Part shown: positions 1 to 11,645 of the stretch, one piece after another
Position numbering within the stretch: position 1 is the stretch's first letter
Layout of the letters: every line of letters starts with the position of its first letter
Origin: Gnetum montanum
Taxonomy: Eukaryota > Streptophyta > Gnetopsida > Gnetales > Gnetaceae
Direction of reading: 5' to 3'
Length of the DNA stretch: 61,498 bases
Assembly (NCBI GenBank): GCA_015680685.1
Contig: MNCI01034772.1
Location: forward strand, 93,351-154,848
Translations under genes and position numbers: made by a program
Notes under the pieces: model-generated
Database searches by the model: none
What the model saw: the letters and a program-made list of their open reading frames with translations, nothing else
What the model was told of the DNA's origin: nothing

Positions 1-649
1 ATTTTCCATCAAGTAAAACAAAATGCAATCCCAATCTATGTAAAACCTTGTGAATTGAAACAACCATGAAAAGGGGGCCAAGATTACTTACCTAGAATGT
101 TGCTAGCTTCTGTTACACAAGTCTTCCCACATGCTCCTTAGACTAGTAAGCTCCTCATACTCCTCCAACCTAGTAGCCCTCGAACCCAAGAGCTAAGAGG
201 CCAATAATTCTTCAAGTTAAGGAAGTTTGTGGTATTTAAAAGCTTCTTCCTTACTCCATCTACCCCCAAACCACAGGACCTAGCTATCCTCTCTCATCTA
301 TCTTCAAGACCCATGTGACTCAACTACCTTTCTACCCTTTCATCTAACTAAGAACCAAGTTAAAATTAAAATTACAAATTACATGGATAAATCACATGTC
401 ATGCCGTCAAAGCCATACCATGCTCCTGCCAAAGCCTTCATGAGAACCTACCACAACTTATCCACCTGGTTAGTGCATACTAGTGATAGGTAAAAATCAT
501 TAATCATGCATAATGGTAAAAATAAGCAAACATGAGTAATACAAATTTATCATATTCTAAGAAAAATTAAATATGCATATAAAAATAAATAGTATTAACC
601 ATCCTCAACCATTCTACATACAAGGAAAAGGGTTATTAACCTTTACTAA
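1..649. other. AT-rich sequence, nothing recognised
   Basis: No reading frame, repeat or RNA gene could be recognised here. The DNA is AT-rich with short pyrimidine tracts. It borders a LINE relic, so it may be the 5' flank or an unrecognised part of an old insertion. Confidence 0.4.
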
Positions 650-1480
650 TATATGAGTTGTTACATTTGTACAACCTACAAATGCACTCTTCTTGGGAAA
701 GTTGAATCTATCTTTCATTTTTAATTCTAAGATGATGAGAACTTAAGTAAAGCTTGCTACTAGCATTCTAATACTTTATTGGAATTGCAGCTAAGAGATA
801 GTGAGCTTCTACTTCTATTTTATTAAATCTAAAGTGGTGTAAATAAACTTATCTCTTACCTCACACATTAGATAACATCTTCTTCGGATTTTGTTACATG
901 TCCTTCCAAGTGATATCTCCTTTTCCCAACCATTGCATCTCTTAAAAATACCAACCATGGTCTTGAAAATCCTTAAAAAACTTCTTTAGAGAATTTATCT
1001 TACATTGAGATATAGAAGCTATAAGTGTATATATTGAATTGTCACAAGGCTTCTACTTCTAAAGGTAGTAAATGACATTCATATAATAACATTAAGTAAG
1101 GTGTTTTCATCTTCACCTTTAACTCTTTGAGAAGAAATAATTTTTGTACTCTTTCAATATATTTTCAAAGTTTAGAACCAAGACCAAGTCCCCAAAAAAC
1201 ACATCCATATAATACGATAGGATAGATGATAGTCTGAAAATTTTGTTTTTTGACCTTCCAAGCCCAGAGTCTTAAATCATTACACTTGTTTTTGAAAGTG
1301 TATATAACCTTGGAAGCTCCTATTATTTTTTGTTTAATGCACTTCCTTCCACGTATAATTATCCATATAAATGAGACCCATATATTTAAAAGAATCTACT
1401 ATTTGTATATTGGTGCCTCTAAAATAGATGATATAACAAGTGTTTCTTGTATCCCAGATTATTAATTTGATTAACTACCT
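650..1480 (-). pseudogene. LINE ORF2 C-terminal relic
   Basis: Read on the minus strand, this is the part of a non-LTR retrotransposon ORF2 that follows the reverse-transcriptase fingers and palm. Visible blocks in order are KCNDLRLWAWKVKKQNFQ, TIIYPIVLYGCVFWG, KTPYLMLL, LLPLEVEAL and, further on, SSHHLRIKNER followed by a cysteine pair (CICRLYKC). Plant LINE proteins carry the same order: the LYGCEVWG-like motif, the 'P.E....' stretch, then a Cys-rich tail. The frame has several stops and at least one shift, so it is dead. No poly(A) tail or target-site duplication was found. The conserved blocks make the assignment good; the exact ends are approximate. Confidence 0.75.
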
Positions 1481-2109
1481 TTTAGTGGTTACATAATTTC
1501 TAATTTTTTAAATATCTATATTTATTTAATTATTATTGCATATATTAAGGAATTTTATTATGCCATGTTGTACTATACTCCTAAAAATCCATTTTTATGA
1601 GATAAGCATTTATTGTATGAGTAAGTTAGATCAAGGTCAAACCTAGATCCTTAAGTATTTGAAGCATTTTTTTAGCTATTTATTGCATATTATAGATGTT
1701 TAACAGAGGTTTTATATACCCCGCAGTATTATATCAATATATCCATAATTAAAAGTGAAACTAAATTTACAATTATAACATATTTTAATATAATGTCCCA
1801 TTATCATTTGAAAACGGTGCATAGGAATTACCACAATTACTCAAAATTATGTGGCTTTTGTAAGACAATAAGGTAGGTCTAATATTGAGTTTTTTCTTTA
1901 TATAAAAACAATATTAGCATCATCAAATATTTTGATATAGCTCAAGAAATAATTGAATATTGTTATCGTCTTTTATACTTCTTGTTATTCATAAATACAT
2001 AGTATATTAGATATTCCAAGGGGTAAAAGTACTTCACAATTAGGTATGCTCAAAATAAAATTCAAAAGATTTGAAACCCAAGTGTGAGTCGTACAAAAAC
2101 TCTAGTAAC
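1481..2109. other. AT-rich spacer between two LINE relics
   Basis: Long A/T runs and no convincing reading frame. It separates a minus-strand and a plus-strand LINE fragment and may include their decayed untranslated ends. Confidence 0.4.
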
Positions 2110-3190
2110 AATTGTCCTTGATATCTCTAAAGGCTAAAATACAAGCAATAAAAAATGGCTTGATGAAAAATATAAAATAACTAGAGCTTTATTAAAGACT
2201 TAGAGACCACCAAAGCCTATCAAGTCATATAAAAACCTAATTTGAACTAAAAAGATAGAATTTTTCAAATAAACACAAACTTGTTTATTAAAATTCATAA
2301 GGAAACATCTCAAATGTTTTGGACATTTATTTTAAAGTAAGAGAAGAACACACTATGCTTTCTCTCTTAACAATACTGAATATTTTATCAATCTTTGTTT
2401 CATAGCAATGAAAAAATAGAAGACTTCCATAACAATAGTAATGAATTTTTCATTTCTTTTGATGACATAATATAGAAAATAAAAAGGCTAACATAAAGAA
2501 AAGCTATTTGTGTAAACAAATTACCTTGAAAAATACTTAAATGGATAGGGCCATTGGTATAGAATGTCATCTTGAAGAAATTAAATTTGGTTGTACAAGT
2601 GGAGTTGGAAAAAGAATGGTGTATACTCTTTAAAAATTAAGACAAAAGAGATCTAAATAATTATAAATTGGTTGGAATAGGCAATATTTTTGTCAATATT
2701 CTAAGTACTACACTAGAACCTATGCTTGGAATATCAGTTGAAGAAAATCAAATATATGCAGTCTCTCAAGGAAGTAACATTTTGTTATAGATCATCTCAT
2801 CACTTTAAATCTTATTGATAAAGAAAAATTTCTATGTAAGGAAACATTTATTACTTTTTTTATTTCTCTAAAGCTTGTGATTTGATCATTCAAAACAATT
2901 ATGAAGGAGCTTGGAAAATTTAGAAGTTCCTACAACACTAATATTTCCTAACCAAAACATTTACAAAGAGGTATGCATTTAGGTTACAAATTATGAAAGA
3001 AATATGTTATTTATTAGTTTTTTGGTGTTAAATAAGGATGTCCTCTTTATCTTATTTGGGTTTTTTATTAAGGAACTTGAAAAGTGGATGCATAAAATAC
3101 CAACTCAATTTATAATTAAAATTGAAAATATGTTAGTTTTAGAGCAATCCCACAAGACAAGATTAGAAGATTGTTTTAGAGATTAGAAAC
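2110..3190 (+). pseudogene. LINE ORF2 reverse-transcriptase relic
   Basis: On the plus strand this is the N-terminal half of a LINE reverse transcriptase. The recognisable order is an FWTFILK-like stretch, LKWIGPLV, DLNNYKLVGIGNIF (RT block 1), EENQIYAVSQ (block 2), then GVK*GCPL and LFGFFIKELEKWMHK. The last two are the LINE 'QGCPLSP..F' block, here split over two frames. The YADD catalytic block is not visible because the frame ends near 3,190. Several stops and frameshifts mark it as a pseudogene. It faces the other way from the LINE fragment at 650-1480 and covers a different part of ORF2, so the two may come from one rearranged element or from two insertions. Confidence 0.75.
2561..2643 (+). 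repeat. Left arm of a perfect 83-bp inverted repeat
   Basis: These 83 bases occur again, reverse-complemented, at 3295-3377 with no mismatch seen. This arm lies in its natural place inside the LINE RT frame, just before block 1. The other arm is bounded by N bases. Confidence 0.9.
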
Positions 3191-3734
3191 ATCAACATAG
3201 TAGAAAGTGAAGCAAGATACCAAGACTTACATGGTTCAACTTATAGCCTACATCCACAAGCAAAGGAGAAGCTATCAATTCTTCTACAAAATGNGTCTTA
3301 ATTTTTAAAGAGTATACACCATTCTTTTTCCAACTCCACTTGTACAACCAAATTTAATTTCTTCAAGATGACATTCTANAACTAACCTTTATCACTTCCT
3401 TACATGTTTCTTTTGCTTTCTAACCTGGTTATTACAAACAAGGGCCTTAAGCCCATTATATAGAAGTGTCATGGACAACACAAAGAGCCATGAGGCCATG
3501 GGGGCTGTTGTTGGATTTACCAAACTATGGATACAAATAGTATGCTCATACAAGGTGTCTCATAAACCATGGATTAAAATAATATGCATATAAAATATTT
3601 CATATAAAACATGGATGCAAACAAGAGGCTACAAAAGTCAAGACATACTTAAGAAATCTTCACGTTGGCTTGAATTATGGAAAAGTCCCTCACAATACAA
3701 AATAATAGATCCACTTTTTCAAAATAAGCCTAAA
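3191..3734. other. Spacer holding two single Ns
   Basis: Between the LINE relic and the Copia relic. It holds the suspicious inverted block at 3295-3377 and unknown bases at 3294 and 3379. The rest has no recognisable frame. The right part may include the 3' end or LTR remains of the neighbouring Copia element, but no LTR could be delimited. Confidence 0.45.
3295..3377 (-). repeat. Right arm of 83-bp inverted repeat, bounded by Ns
   Basis: Exact reverse complement of 2561-2643. A single N sits at 3294 and another at 3379, so the block is fenced on both sides by unknown bases. That is what a mis-oriented gap-fill or contig join leaves. A natural inverted duplication cannot be excluded from sequence alone. 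Confidence 0.9.
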
Positions 3735-4340
3735 AAAGTGCATATGAAATATTGCAGAGACCAATTAAGTTCAAGCAATGCTAGAACTTGGTTACAGTAA
3801 GAGGCTTATTCATCATGTTGGCTAGATTATTTGCAGTATTAATTTTCTCATGATAATATTACCTTGATAAATAACATTGAAAACAAAATGGTATCTAACA
3901 TCAATGTGCTTCATTCTCTCATGGAACATCTAATCTTTAGTCAAGTGAATAGAACTTTGGCTATCATAGTAGATTATAGTTTCCTGTGGATTAGAATTAA
4001 GTTTTCAAAGTAAACCTCTCAACCAATTAGCTTCTTTAATGGCTTCTGCAACTACCATATATTCTACCTATGTAGCAGAGAGTGAAATTGTAGCTTGTAA
4101 TGTTGCTTTCCAACTAACTACACAACTACCAAGAAAAAATACATATGCAATAACCTCCTTCTATTAAGATCACCTACATAGTCTGAATCAACAAGACCAA
4201 TCACATTATCCATACTTTTCCCAAACTCTAAACAAGTATTAGAACTACCCTGCAAACATCTTAGAATCCATTTTACTACATGTCAATGCTTCTTACCAGG
4301 ATTAGACATATACTCAATATCAAATTCTGGATGTGGTTAC
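3735..4340 (-). pseudogene. Copia RNase H relic
   Basis: Carries the Copia RNase H approach FDIEYMSNPGKKH, VVKWILRCLQG, then the VDSDYVGDLNRRR block, matching the usual VDADYAGD..RRS motif with its catalytic Asp. It ends with NNLANMMNKPLTVTKF near 3,800, the usual 'NPADMLTKPL...KF' end of Copia polyproteins. Stops interrupt it. It follows directly on the truncated RT. Confidence 0.75.
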
Positions 4341-4795
4341 AAAGTAGTAGAAAGTCTAAAATGAGTAGCAAGAAGAGAAAATATATCATTGAACTAAATT
4401 CCTTGAACTTGGCTATAGCCTTTATCCACTAACTGTGCCTTGTACCTATCATTGTTAGCTACTAGGATTCCTTTTTTCTTCCTAAAGATCCATTTACAAC
4501 GTACAATTTTCTATCCTTTGGATGGTTTCACTAGCTTCTAAGTGTGATTCTTATGAAGAGACTCAACTTCATCCTACATAGTAATTAACCATTTAGAAAA
4601 ATTATCACAAGAAATAGCTTCAAAATAGGTTGAAGGGGCACTATCACAATTTATTTCTTGTGCCACTGCTAAAACATATGCCACCAAATCTAAATCAGCA
4701 TACTGATGTGGACATTTTATTTCTTTGCTTGATCTATATTGGGCTATGAAATATGGCTCATCTTGCACTACATCTTCTTCAATGGAACTTGGTAA
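4341..4795 (-). pseudogene. Copia RT N-terminus, truncated
   Basis: Shows the Copia RT start: NFSKWLITMQDEVESLHKN, a KCKWIFRKKKG-like block and RYKAQLVDKGYSQ, the usual 'RYKARLVAKGYSQ' block. The frame stops being RT about 20 residues later and joins RNase H, so the fingers survive but the palm and its catalytic aspartates are deleted. The ancestral protein cannot have been made from this copy. Confidence 0.75.
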
Positions 4796-5745
4796 CTAAA
4801 ATTTGCTAGGTTGAGAGGAAGTATTTTGTGAAGTAGAGGCTTTTTCAATTTCCAAATCTACTTTTTCAATTGAACTCTTTTCACTTGTATTAAAAGAAAC
4901 AAAGACCTCTTTCTTTGGATGAAGGATGAAAGACTCATCAAATATGACATCTCTACTAACTATAAACTTGGGTGACTTAGCATTAAGGCACCATAATCTA
5001 TATCCATTAACATATGATGAATAACCAAGAACAATGCACTTCTTAGGTCTAGGTTCTAATTTATCATCATTGACATGTGCATATGTAGGACACCCAAAAT
5101 ATGTGCAAATCAAAATAGTTAGTAGGTTTACCATATCATACCTCATCTAGAATCTTAAGATCAATAGATGCATTTGGAAAGCAATTCACTAAACAACTAG
5201 CTCTTGAAAATACCTCTATCCAAAAATCCTTGGATAGGCCAGAATTAGAGAGCATGCAATGAGTTCTTTCCAAAAGAGTTCTATTCATGTGCTCAACCAC
5301 ATAATTTTGTTGTGGAATCCCAGTGATTATGTGATATCAAATAATCCATTTATGCTTGAAAAATTCATTAAACTTACTACCAAAAAATTCCAATCCATTA
5401 TTAGTTCCAAGATGCTTAATCCTTTTACCAGTTTGATTTTTAACTAAGGCCTTTTATTGTTTAAAGATGACAAACACATCGCCCTTTTATTTTAATAAAT
5501 ACACCCAAACCTTCCTAGAGTAATCATCAATGAAGGTAAGCATGTAGCGAGCTTCTTATTTTGAAGTAGTTGGTTTGGTCCCCAAAGATCTAAATGAATA
5601 TAATGCAAAATACATTTTGTTTTATGAGTAGTTGTAGCAAACCTAGCTCTCTTCTGTTTGCCAAAAGCATAATGCTCATAGAAGTCCAATTTTGATGTCC
5701 TTTGTGCACAATGGAGACCTCTCTTACTTAGTAGTGTCAAATCTG
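4796..5745 (-). pseudogene. Copia integrase relic
   Basis: Integrase core read from 5,745 to 4,796. Near 5,600 is LHYIHLDLWGP, then FIDDYSRKVWVY. The second catalytic site reads GTNNGLEF, where Copia proteins normally have TDNG, so the Asp appears to be Asn. The third site region reads GIPQQNYVVEHMNRTLLER and keeps its Glu. Downstream are LSNSGLSKDFWIE and the C-terminal FGCPTYAHV...KCIVLGYSS block. Frames change and stops occur near 5,150 and 5,490. Confidence 0.75.
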
Positions 5746-6110
5746 TCTCACTCATATGTCCTAGTCTCATATACCATAAGTTGGTGACATCAAAATCTAA
5801 CAAGGAAGATGTGGAAACTGCAACTGAACCTATAACACATGAACCATCCAAAACATGCAATCATCTTAATGTTTTATCTTTCATTAAAACTAAGGTACCT
5901 TTTTTAACTTTTAAAAATCCATCTCCACATGTATAGTTGTATCCATTAGCATCAAGAGTACTCAAGGAGATCAATTTCCTTTTTAAATCAGGAACATGAC
6001 AAACATGTAACAATGTTTGAGCTATAATATCATGCATTTTCAAAGTCTTGATCCAATCCTAGCTATATGACAAGATTGATTGTTCCCCATCAATACAACA
6101 CCACTATCAA
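5746..6110 (-). pseudogene. Copia protease end and GAG-pre-integrase
   Basis: Includes VPDLKRKLISLSTLDANGY, which in Copia follows the protease, and LWYMRLGHMSETDLTLLSKRG, the GAG-pre-integrase block whose His helps bind zinc, followed by a Cys/His-containing YEHYAFGKQKRARF segment. The protease D-S/T-G site itself is lost, because the relic ends just upstream. Confidence 0.7.
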
Positions 6111-7379
6111 TTGACTAATATATTGAAAAATAGCTTTTGTTGGATCATATATGAAAATAATAACTGATGAGTGGCAAGATACCTCTACGCCCAACCATAC
6201 GAATCACAAAGCGTGTACGTGCGATCCGATTCCATGGAATTTATAGTTTCTAGTACACTAGTCTTGTAGGAGGTGAACCTTACCCTAAGGTCATTTTTTG
6301 TCTTCCTAATTACACTTTTGAAGCATAATGGTATGGTTAAGAGTAATCAAGGCATATAATTTTTATCATTTTGTGTTTTATGATTTTGGGTACTTGAAAA
6401 GAGATATAAAATAATTTAATAACTAATTTAATTTAACCAACTAACTAATATTTAACTAATCCTAACATAAGCATTTGATCCCACTTTCTGTACACGTCTT
6501 AAACCCATGTATCCAATCTAGGTTACCAAGCGCCACACTATTAGGCATACCAAGCAATAATGCTATTGGGATTACCAAGCGAATACATGTTATGCTCGAA
6601 GCGATCATACTTATGTATTTAACCTATTTAGCTTAATTGATTTAAGTCTAATTTGGCTTAATTTAGTTTAACTGATTGAATAATTAATAAAAATAATGAA
6701 TGCATAAATAAAACATTTAAGTTATCTAGAATGCTACAAGGTTTATCAAGAAGCTTATCTTTATTATCGTACACACTGTCATGCTCAAGTATAACAATGC
6801 TTGAATAAAGATTTGTACACTCAATGACTCTTACTATGGGCACTTGGGAAAAATATTCTAACTTTCAAATGTAAAAACTACAAAAGTTTGGCTACTACTA
6901 TGAATATGATGATCATAAACATAGCTAGAAGCTTATATTTATAGTTTTTGCCTAGGGCTACGTCAATAAGGCTCCATCAACGTAGTAAATGATCCATTGA
7001 CTCAACCCCATCAATGGGGCAACACCACATAAATGGGGCCTCATTGACAGAGGCCCATCAATGAGGTCACGTCAATGGGCACCCATCAATGTGGCTTTTT
7101 GATGTCTCATCATACCTCCACGATTGAATGAAAACTCATCCTTGAGTTATTTTTACAAAATTGAGAAGGTATGGGATTATTTACTAACTCTTAACATAAC
7201 AAAATACATTAACTTGAAAAAAATGAGTGCCCGAGTGTATCAATCCACAAATTAAAAAAATCATGGTGTTCATGACACAAAATTGGACACCATTACATGA
7301 CTCTATAAAAATTTTGGCAACACATCATTTGATGGCATGAAGATGGTGGTGAAGATTAGATAGTCCTAGGCAATGGTGG
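6111..7379. other. Intergenic stretch with TATA-like site
   Basis: No reading frame recognised. A minus-strand TATAAATATAAGC motif lies near 6,932-6,944 and a decayed short tandem repeat at 6,962-7,096. The segment could be the remains of an LTR of the flanking relics, but I could not match it to a second copy. Confidence 0.35.
6962..7096. repeat. Decayed short tandem repeat (CATCAATGGGGC)
   Basis: About six imperfect copies of a word like CATCAATGGGGC or its close variants (CATCAACG, CATCAATG, GTCAATGGGC) recur at about 20-bp spacing, upstream of the minus-strand TATA-like motif. Function unknown. Confidence 0.6.
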
Positions 7380-10226
7380 TTCCTAAGGCTCTAAAGAACC
7401 TTCATTGACATCGGTCCTGTGTGGTGGCTGAGGTAGTTTTGGCTATCTTGCTGCAATTGCAACCTCTAGTGGAAGGTAAAAGGAATTAAGTAATGCCTTC
7501 ATCTTCTCCTCCTTACTCTAGGGATCATTCATAGTCCACATGACTTCACTAATGTTTGCTGGAATGGGGACATCCCATGGATAGGACATAATTGGGAACA
7601 TCTCCTTTATGTTGACAAACCAAGCAGCAAACTATTTACATTCAATGTTGAACACCCTTACTGCAATTTGTAGCTCCTAGTAGTCATTCATCCTTTTGGA
7701 CAGGTTCTTGGTCATTGATCTTTGATCTGTGAAACATGCCTTGAGAACTTCAAGTTCAATATTAGCCATTGCAAGCTTGTCCTTAATGTCCTTGTGGTAC
7801 TTGAACTTAGCTTGATACAGTAAGTACGAGCTAGCCACCTACTTCTCCAACTTAGACTATGACCATCTGGTAGTCAACATGGCCATATTTGCATAATAAA
7901 GATTGGCAAGATCCATATACTTTGTCATCTCCTCAATCTACAACTCCTTTGTTTACATTTCTACCTTGTTGTAGGAATCTATCCCATCAACAATGGGTTG
8001 CAAAACTTCCCTTCCTTGTTGGAGTTTCTAGACGGCATCATTTACCTTTTCCTTCACCAATTGGATATGTTTTTCATTTATTTCCTTTTGTAGACCAACC
8101 TACTCTTTGTAATGATCTTTAACTTTCTCACATTTGAGAGCTTTAGATTTCTAGGTGGCTATCTTAATTACTATCTTTTGGCAAAGAGCGTGCACCTCCT
8201 CCATGGAGAGATTCTTATTCTCTGATGCCAATATTCTCAATTTTGTGTTTGCTCTAGCCAGCTACTCTTGCTATTGATGGATGAAATCTATTAAGTATTG
8301 TTTGTGCACATCAATGTTTCATAGGTGATGGTTCTCTATGGTTAGTTGGATGTTCTCTTGGTGGGTTTGATTCAAGGCCTTTTGAATCTTATGCTATGTT
8401 GCTTCTACCAAGGATCTATAGAACATCATTGTCTCCATTGCATTCTCAACCCCTTTGAGCCTAGACTAAAGCTATTGCATAGCTTCATCTCTTATCAGTG
8501 TTGGGTTAATAAATGTGGGGTTGGTAATCTAGGCTCTTGGTTTGGCAACCTCTGTAGCCAAGCATTCATTCCACTCTTTGGCTATTTCAAGTTGCCCTTC
8601 CAATATGATGTTCTTGCCCTTTGCCTCTAGTAGCTCTAACTAGATTGTAGTGATGTTATTTGAAAGGTCAAAAACATCCAGAAGTGGTTGCCTGATTCTC
8701 ATCAATTAGTCCAATAGCTCTTCATGCTATGCTGCACTTATTCTTCCACTTATAATTTCTATGGATGTTTGCACATCTTTGAGTGTAGTGATATCTAGTG
8801 TAGATGTTGTAGGTTGCATTGAGCATTTTAGAAATCCTGTTAGTGAGCACTTCTACTACTATTTCTTGCCCCTGATGCTGCGTCACCAAAATAGTTGCTT
8901 CTTCACCCTCCTCTAAGCACATTGAGAAGGTTGTAGCATTCCCAAAAATTTCTAAGAGTGGTTGTTATTCTGTGAGAGATACTATGACCTCTTTGGTGCT
9001 TGGATTTGACCTTGTAGGTAGTTGCATTCTCTGGGCTGAGAAAATGGATCCAACCTCATCCATCAAACTCATTATTCAAGCTACCTCATTAAGGTGACTC
9101 ATGGCTGGTCTATATACAAATGGGTCACCACCACTCATGCTTTCTACTTGCTCTCATTCACTCAAGATCCATTCTTTGTATTCACGTAGCCGTTGGGTGG
9201 TAGTAGTGATGTTTGGCATTATTGTTTGAGTGGTACGTGATGGTGGTGGTCATTGCTCCTCTTCTTGAATTGTAGTTATAGGAATTTTATCCTTCATCAT
9301 TTTTTCCCATTTGGTGGTCAAAACTTACCTAATGTTGTCATTGGTGTAACGGGTGATCCCTCCCCTTCAACAAAGTTTTCTAATGAGGCATGGGAATGGG
9401 AGTGCCTTCCTTCCATGTTCATTTTCTTTAAAGCACTTCTTCATCTCTAGATAGATTAGTTGTAGAAGGTTGACTGAGAATCTCCCACTTAGAGTATTAA
9501 TGCTTGGGTAGAGAAGGCAATGATTTTATGTAGCCTCATTATGGGATTGAGGTGGAAAGCTACAATCTTATAATGGATCCTCTCTACTGGTGTGAGCATG
9601 CCAAACTCCTTGTAGTTAATACCATAACATCATTGCATCCATTATTTCTTGATGCTCAAATCTTCGTACATTGGGATCTCAGTAAGGTTTTCCCCTATTT
9701 CGGGTAACCCAAGCATTGCAATAATAGCCTACATCGAATAGGACACTAAGATGTCCTTGATCTTTAGTTTTTCTCCAAGTTGTTTGTTGTTCCAGAGTAA
9801 AAATGTTTCTCCCATGTACCACTCCCCAATGAAAGTGATGATTGGCCACATGGGAGAGGCCTTCAGTTGGTTTTGCACTTCTCTTGCTACATGCTCTATG
9901 AAAGGGCCAAAGTTTAACTATTGGAGCACCAATTTTTGGACATCTTTCGATTAGATTTAATTTAGGTATGCCTTTGTTAGGGCCACCACAAGGTTTGCTG
10001 GTTGTGTAGGAACATCATCCTGATGGAAGTGTTCTATTGCTATTGCTACTAATTCTAAAATCTATCTAATAGATTTCACTTCTACATCCTCCCTAAGATG
10101 ACCTATAGCATGGGTTGCAAGTAGTTCTTCTTGTTGGGACTGTTCTTGGCCTCTTCTTGTTTTAGGCTATTTTTTCCTTGATTGGGACGATCTTGCTTTC
10201 TACATGTGCTTCCCTTTTGGTGCCAT
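7380..10226 (-). pseudogene. Unrecognised long coiled-coil protein relic
   Basis: From an ATG at 10,226 one reading frame can be followed for about 2.8 kb on the minus strand, through mostly TAG stops and few shifts, to about 7,380. The start reads MAPKGKH. Residues about 80-250 look globular (EHVAREVQNQLK, TFIGEWYMGETFLLWNN, YGINYKEFGMLTPVERIHY). The second half is rich in E, K and Q in heptad-like spacing (KGKNIILEGQLEIAKEWNE; later SKLEK, DIKDKLAMANIELEVL), so a long coiled coil is likely. I do not recognise the family. The MAPK start resembles the antisense gene carried by elements E2 and E3, but I saw no further convincing match. It may be a gene once carried by another retroelement, or a host gene copy. 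Confidence 0.55.
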
Positions 10227-10518
10227 CTACAGTCACAACACATCCATGGATTAATAGATGTAATGTGTAACTTTAAAGTTTTTGAATACCTTTTCTCGTT
10301 AGTTACTTACACTTGGCTAAGGTTGGACCATGGTAGATTTATTATTTTATTAATTATTTATTATAATTATCGTTGGAGCTTGTTAGAAAGGCTTAACTTT
10401 TATAATTTAGTATTTAACAGTTGATTTTTTAGTTAAACCTTTGTGGGAGTTAGAAAAAATTGTGAAAAATTTTTAGTAAAAAATGATACATTTATGGCCC
10501 CCACGATGAAGAGCTTAC
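10227..10518 (-). other. Probable 5'-UTR intron of the coiled-coil relic
   Basis: On the minus strand the sequence reads CCAGAG|GTAAGCTC at 10,519/10,518 and GTGACTGTAG|ATGGCACC at 10,227/10,226. The pair fits a 292-nt intron that ends exactly before the ATG. AT-rich content agrees. Inferred from the sites only. Confidence 0.5.
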
Positions 10519-10665
10519 CTCTGGTAGCTACAAGGTCAATGAACAAGGTGATTTGGATAAATGATTTATGAGTTATGGGCTCTTGAAGGTTTTGGGCTCT
10601 AAAAAATTAAAAAACTCCTTTGGCATTTGTGAGAAAATGTAATACTCTCTAAGTCGGGTTGTGCT

Positions 10666-10674
10666 TATTTATAC
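10666..10674 (-). promoter_or_regulatory. TATA box upstream of the coiled-coil relic
   Basis: The minus strand reads GTATAAATA about 150 nt upstream of the proposed donor of the 5'-UTR intron, a sensible place for a core promoter. From here to the E1 LTR at 11,041 no other feature was recognised. Confidence 0.45.
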
Positions 10675-11637
10675 TATTTTTCCACCATGTTGACGGGGCC
10701 CTATATATGAGGTCCATTGGTCAAAATTTTCAAAATTGAATATCTTCAAAAATATAAAGAAATTTTCAATGAAATTGGGGTCTATGGAATCCTAGAAAAG
10801 CCAAGAATATGATAAAAGCATTTAAGAATATCTTTAAAAGATCAAAAATTAAAACATCTAATTGAGTACATATTTAATGAACAAAATGTGTAAAGGAGCA
10901 CATGGTCTGATGTGGAAGATGGATGTATGAAAGATTTTGGTTGCAAGAATGCCTAGGGATAAGGTGCATAATGAACCTAACCAAGGGATATGCAAGTGGG
11001 TCCTCCCCATAATAATCATATGCCCTTCTTGCCCTTGCATTGTAGCGACCACAAACATCAATGGCTAGAACACTGAGAGGTTACCGGGCTTACAGCCTAA
11101 CCCCGGATCCACACGAGGGTCATGTTGGAGAAAAAAAATGAAAACGATGTGCCCTAAGTGGTTTAGTTGATCAAATAGGGACTTAACCGATATAGGATAA
11201 CCTTTCATAAACAATTTTTTTAAAGATGTTGTATATGAATTAAGAAATAAACATAAATTAATAAGCAATGATGCAAAATATGGTAATAGCAAAACAAGAT
11301 GAAACAGGCTTGAGTGAGAGAGTGCAATGCCCCAAGATCGGGGGATTTGATCTTTTTTTGGCTAAAGGAGATGTACAAAAGATGGGCAGTATGGGTGGGA
11401 ACAACTTACAATGGAATAGTATGGTCGTAGGTCTTGGACTACTACCAACAACCTACTAACAAGGACTGATGAGCCAATGCTTGCTGGGCTAGAAGAGATT
11501 GGGAGATGCTACTGCTAGGGCTTGTTACTTGTTAACTGTCCACTTGCTAGTCTCTTTGCCAAAGCCAATCACTAGAAAGCCAAATGCCAAAAAATGCTAA
11601 TCTTTGAAGTCAACCCCTGGAATGTTGTGCACTGGGG

Positions 11638-11645
11638 TATTTATA
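11638..11645 (-). promoter_or_regulatory. LTR TATA box (E1 3' LTR)
   Basis: The minus strand reads CTATAAATACCCC. The same context recurs in the E1 5' LTR (60,057-60,064, minus) and in both E3 LTRs (TCCTATAAATACCCC), which supports a conserved core promoter. E2 has TTATAAATATT at the matching place. Confidence 0.7.

Larger units (their letters stand above)
3735..6110 (-). mobile_element. Ty1/Copia retrotransposon relic
   Basis: A minus-strand Copia polyprotein read from 6,110 down to 3,735 in the Copia order protease end, GAG-pre-integrase, integrase, RT, RNase H. Integrase before RT separates Copia from Gypsy. Most of the RT palm, including YVDD, is missing: the frame jumps from the RT start to RNase H near 4,340. 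No LTR pair, PBS or target-site duplication was found. Many stops and shifts are present. Confidence in the superfamily is high; the lineage within Copia is not resolved. Confidence 0.85.

Noticed and set aside
8722-8922. Short minus-strand frame inside the coiled-coil relic
   Set aside because: It is out of phase with the long frame, which reads ...LDITTLKDVQTSIEIIS over the same bases.
11036-11040. Target-site duplication of E1
   Set aside because: The partner end of E1 is truncated near 60,194, so no second copy can be compared.
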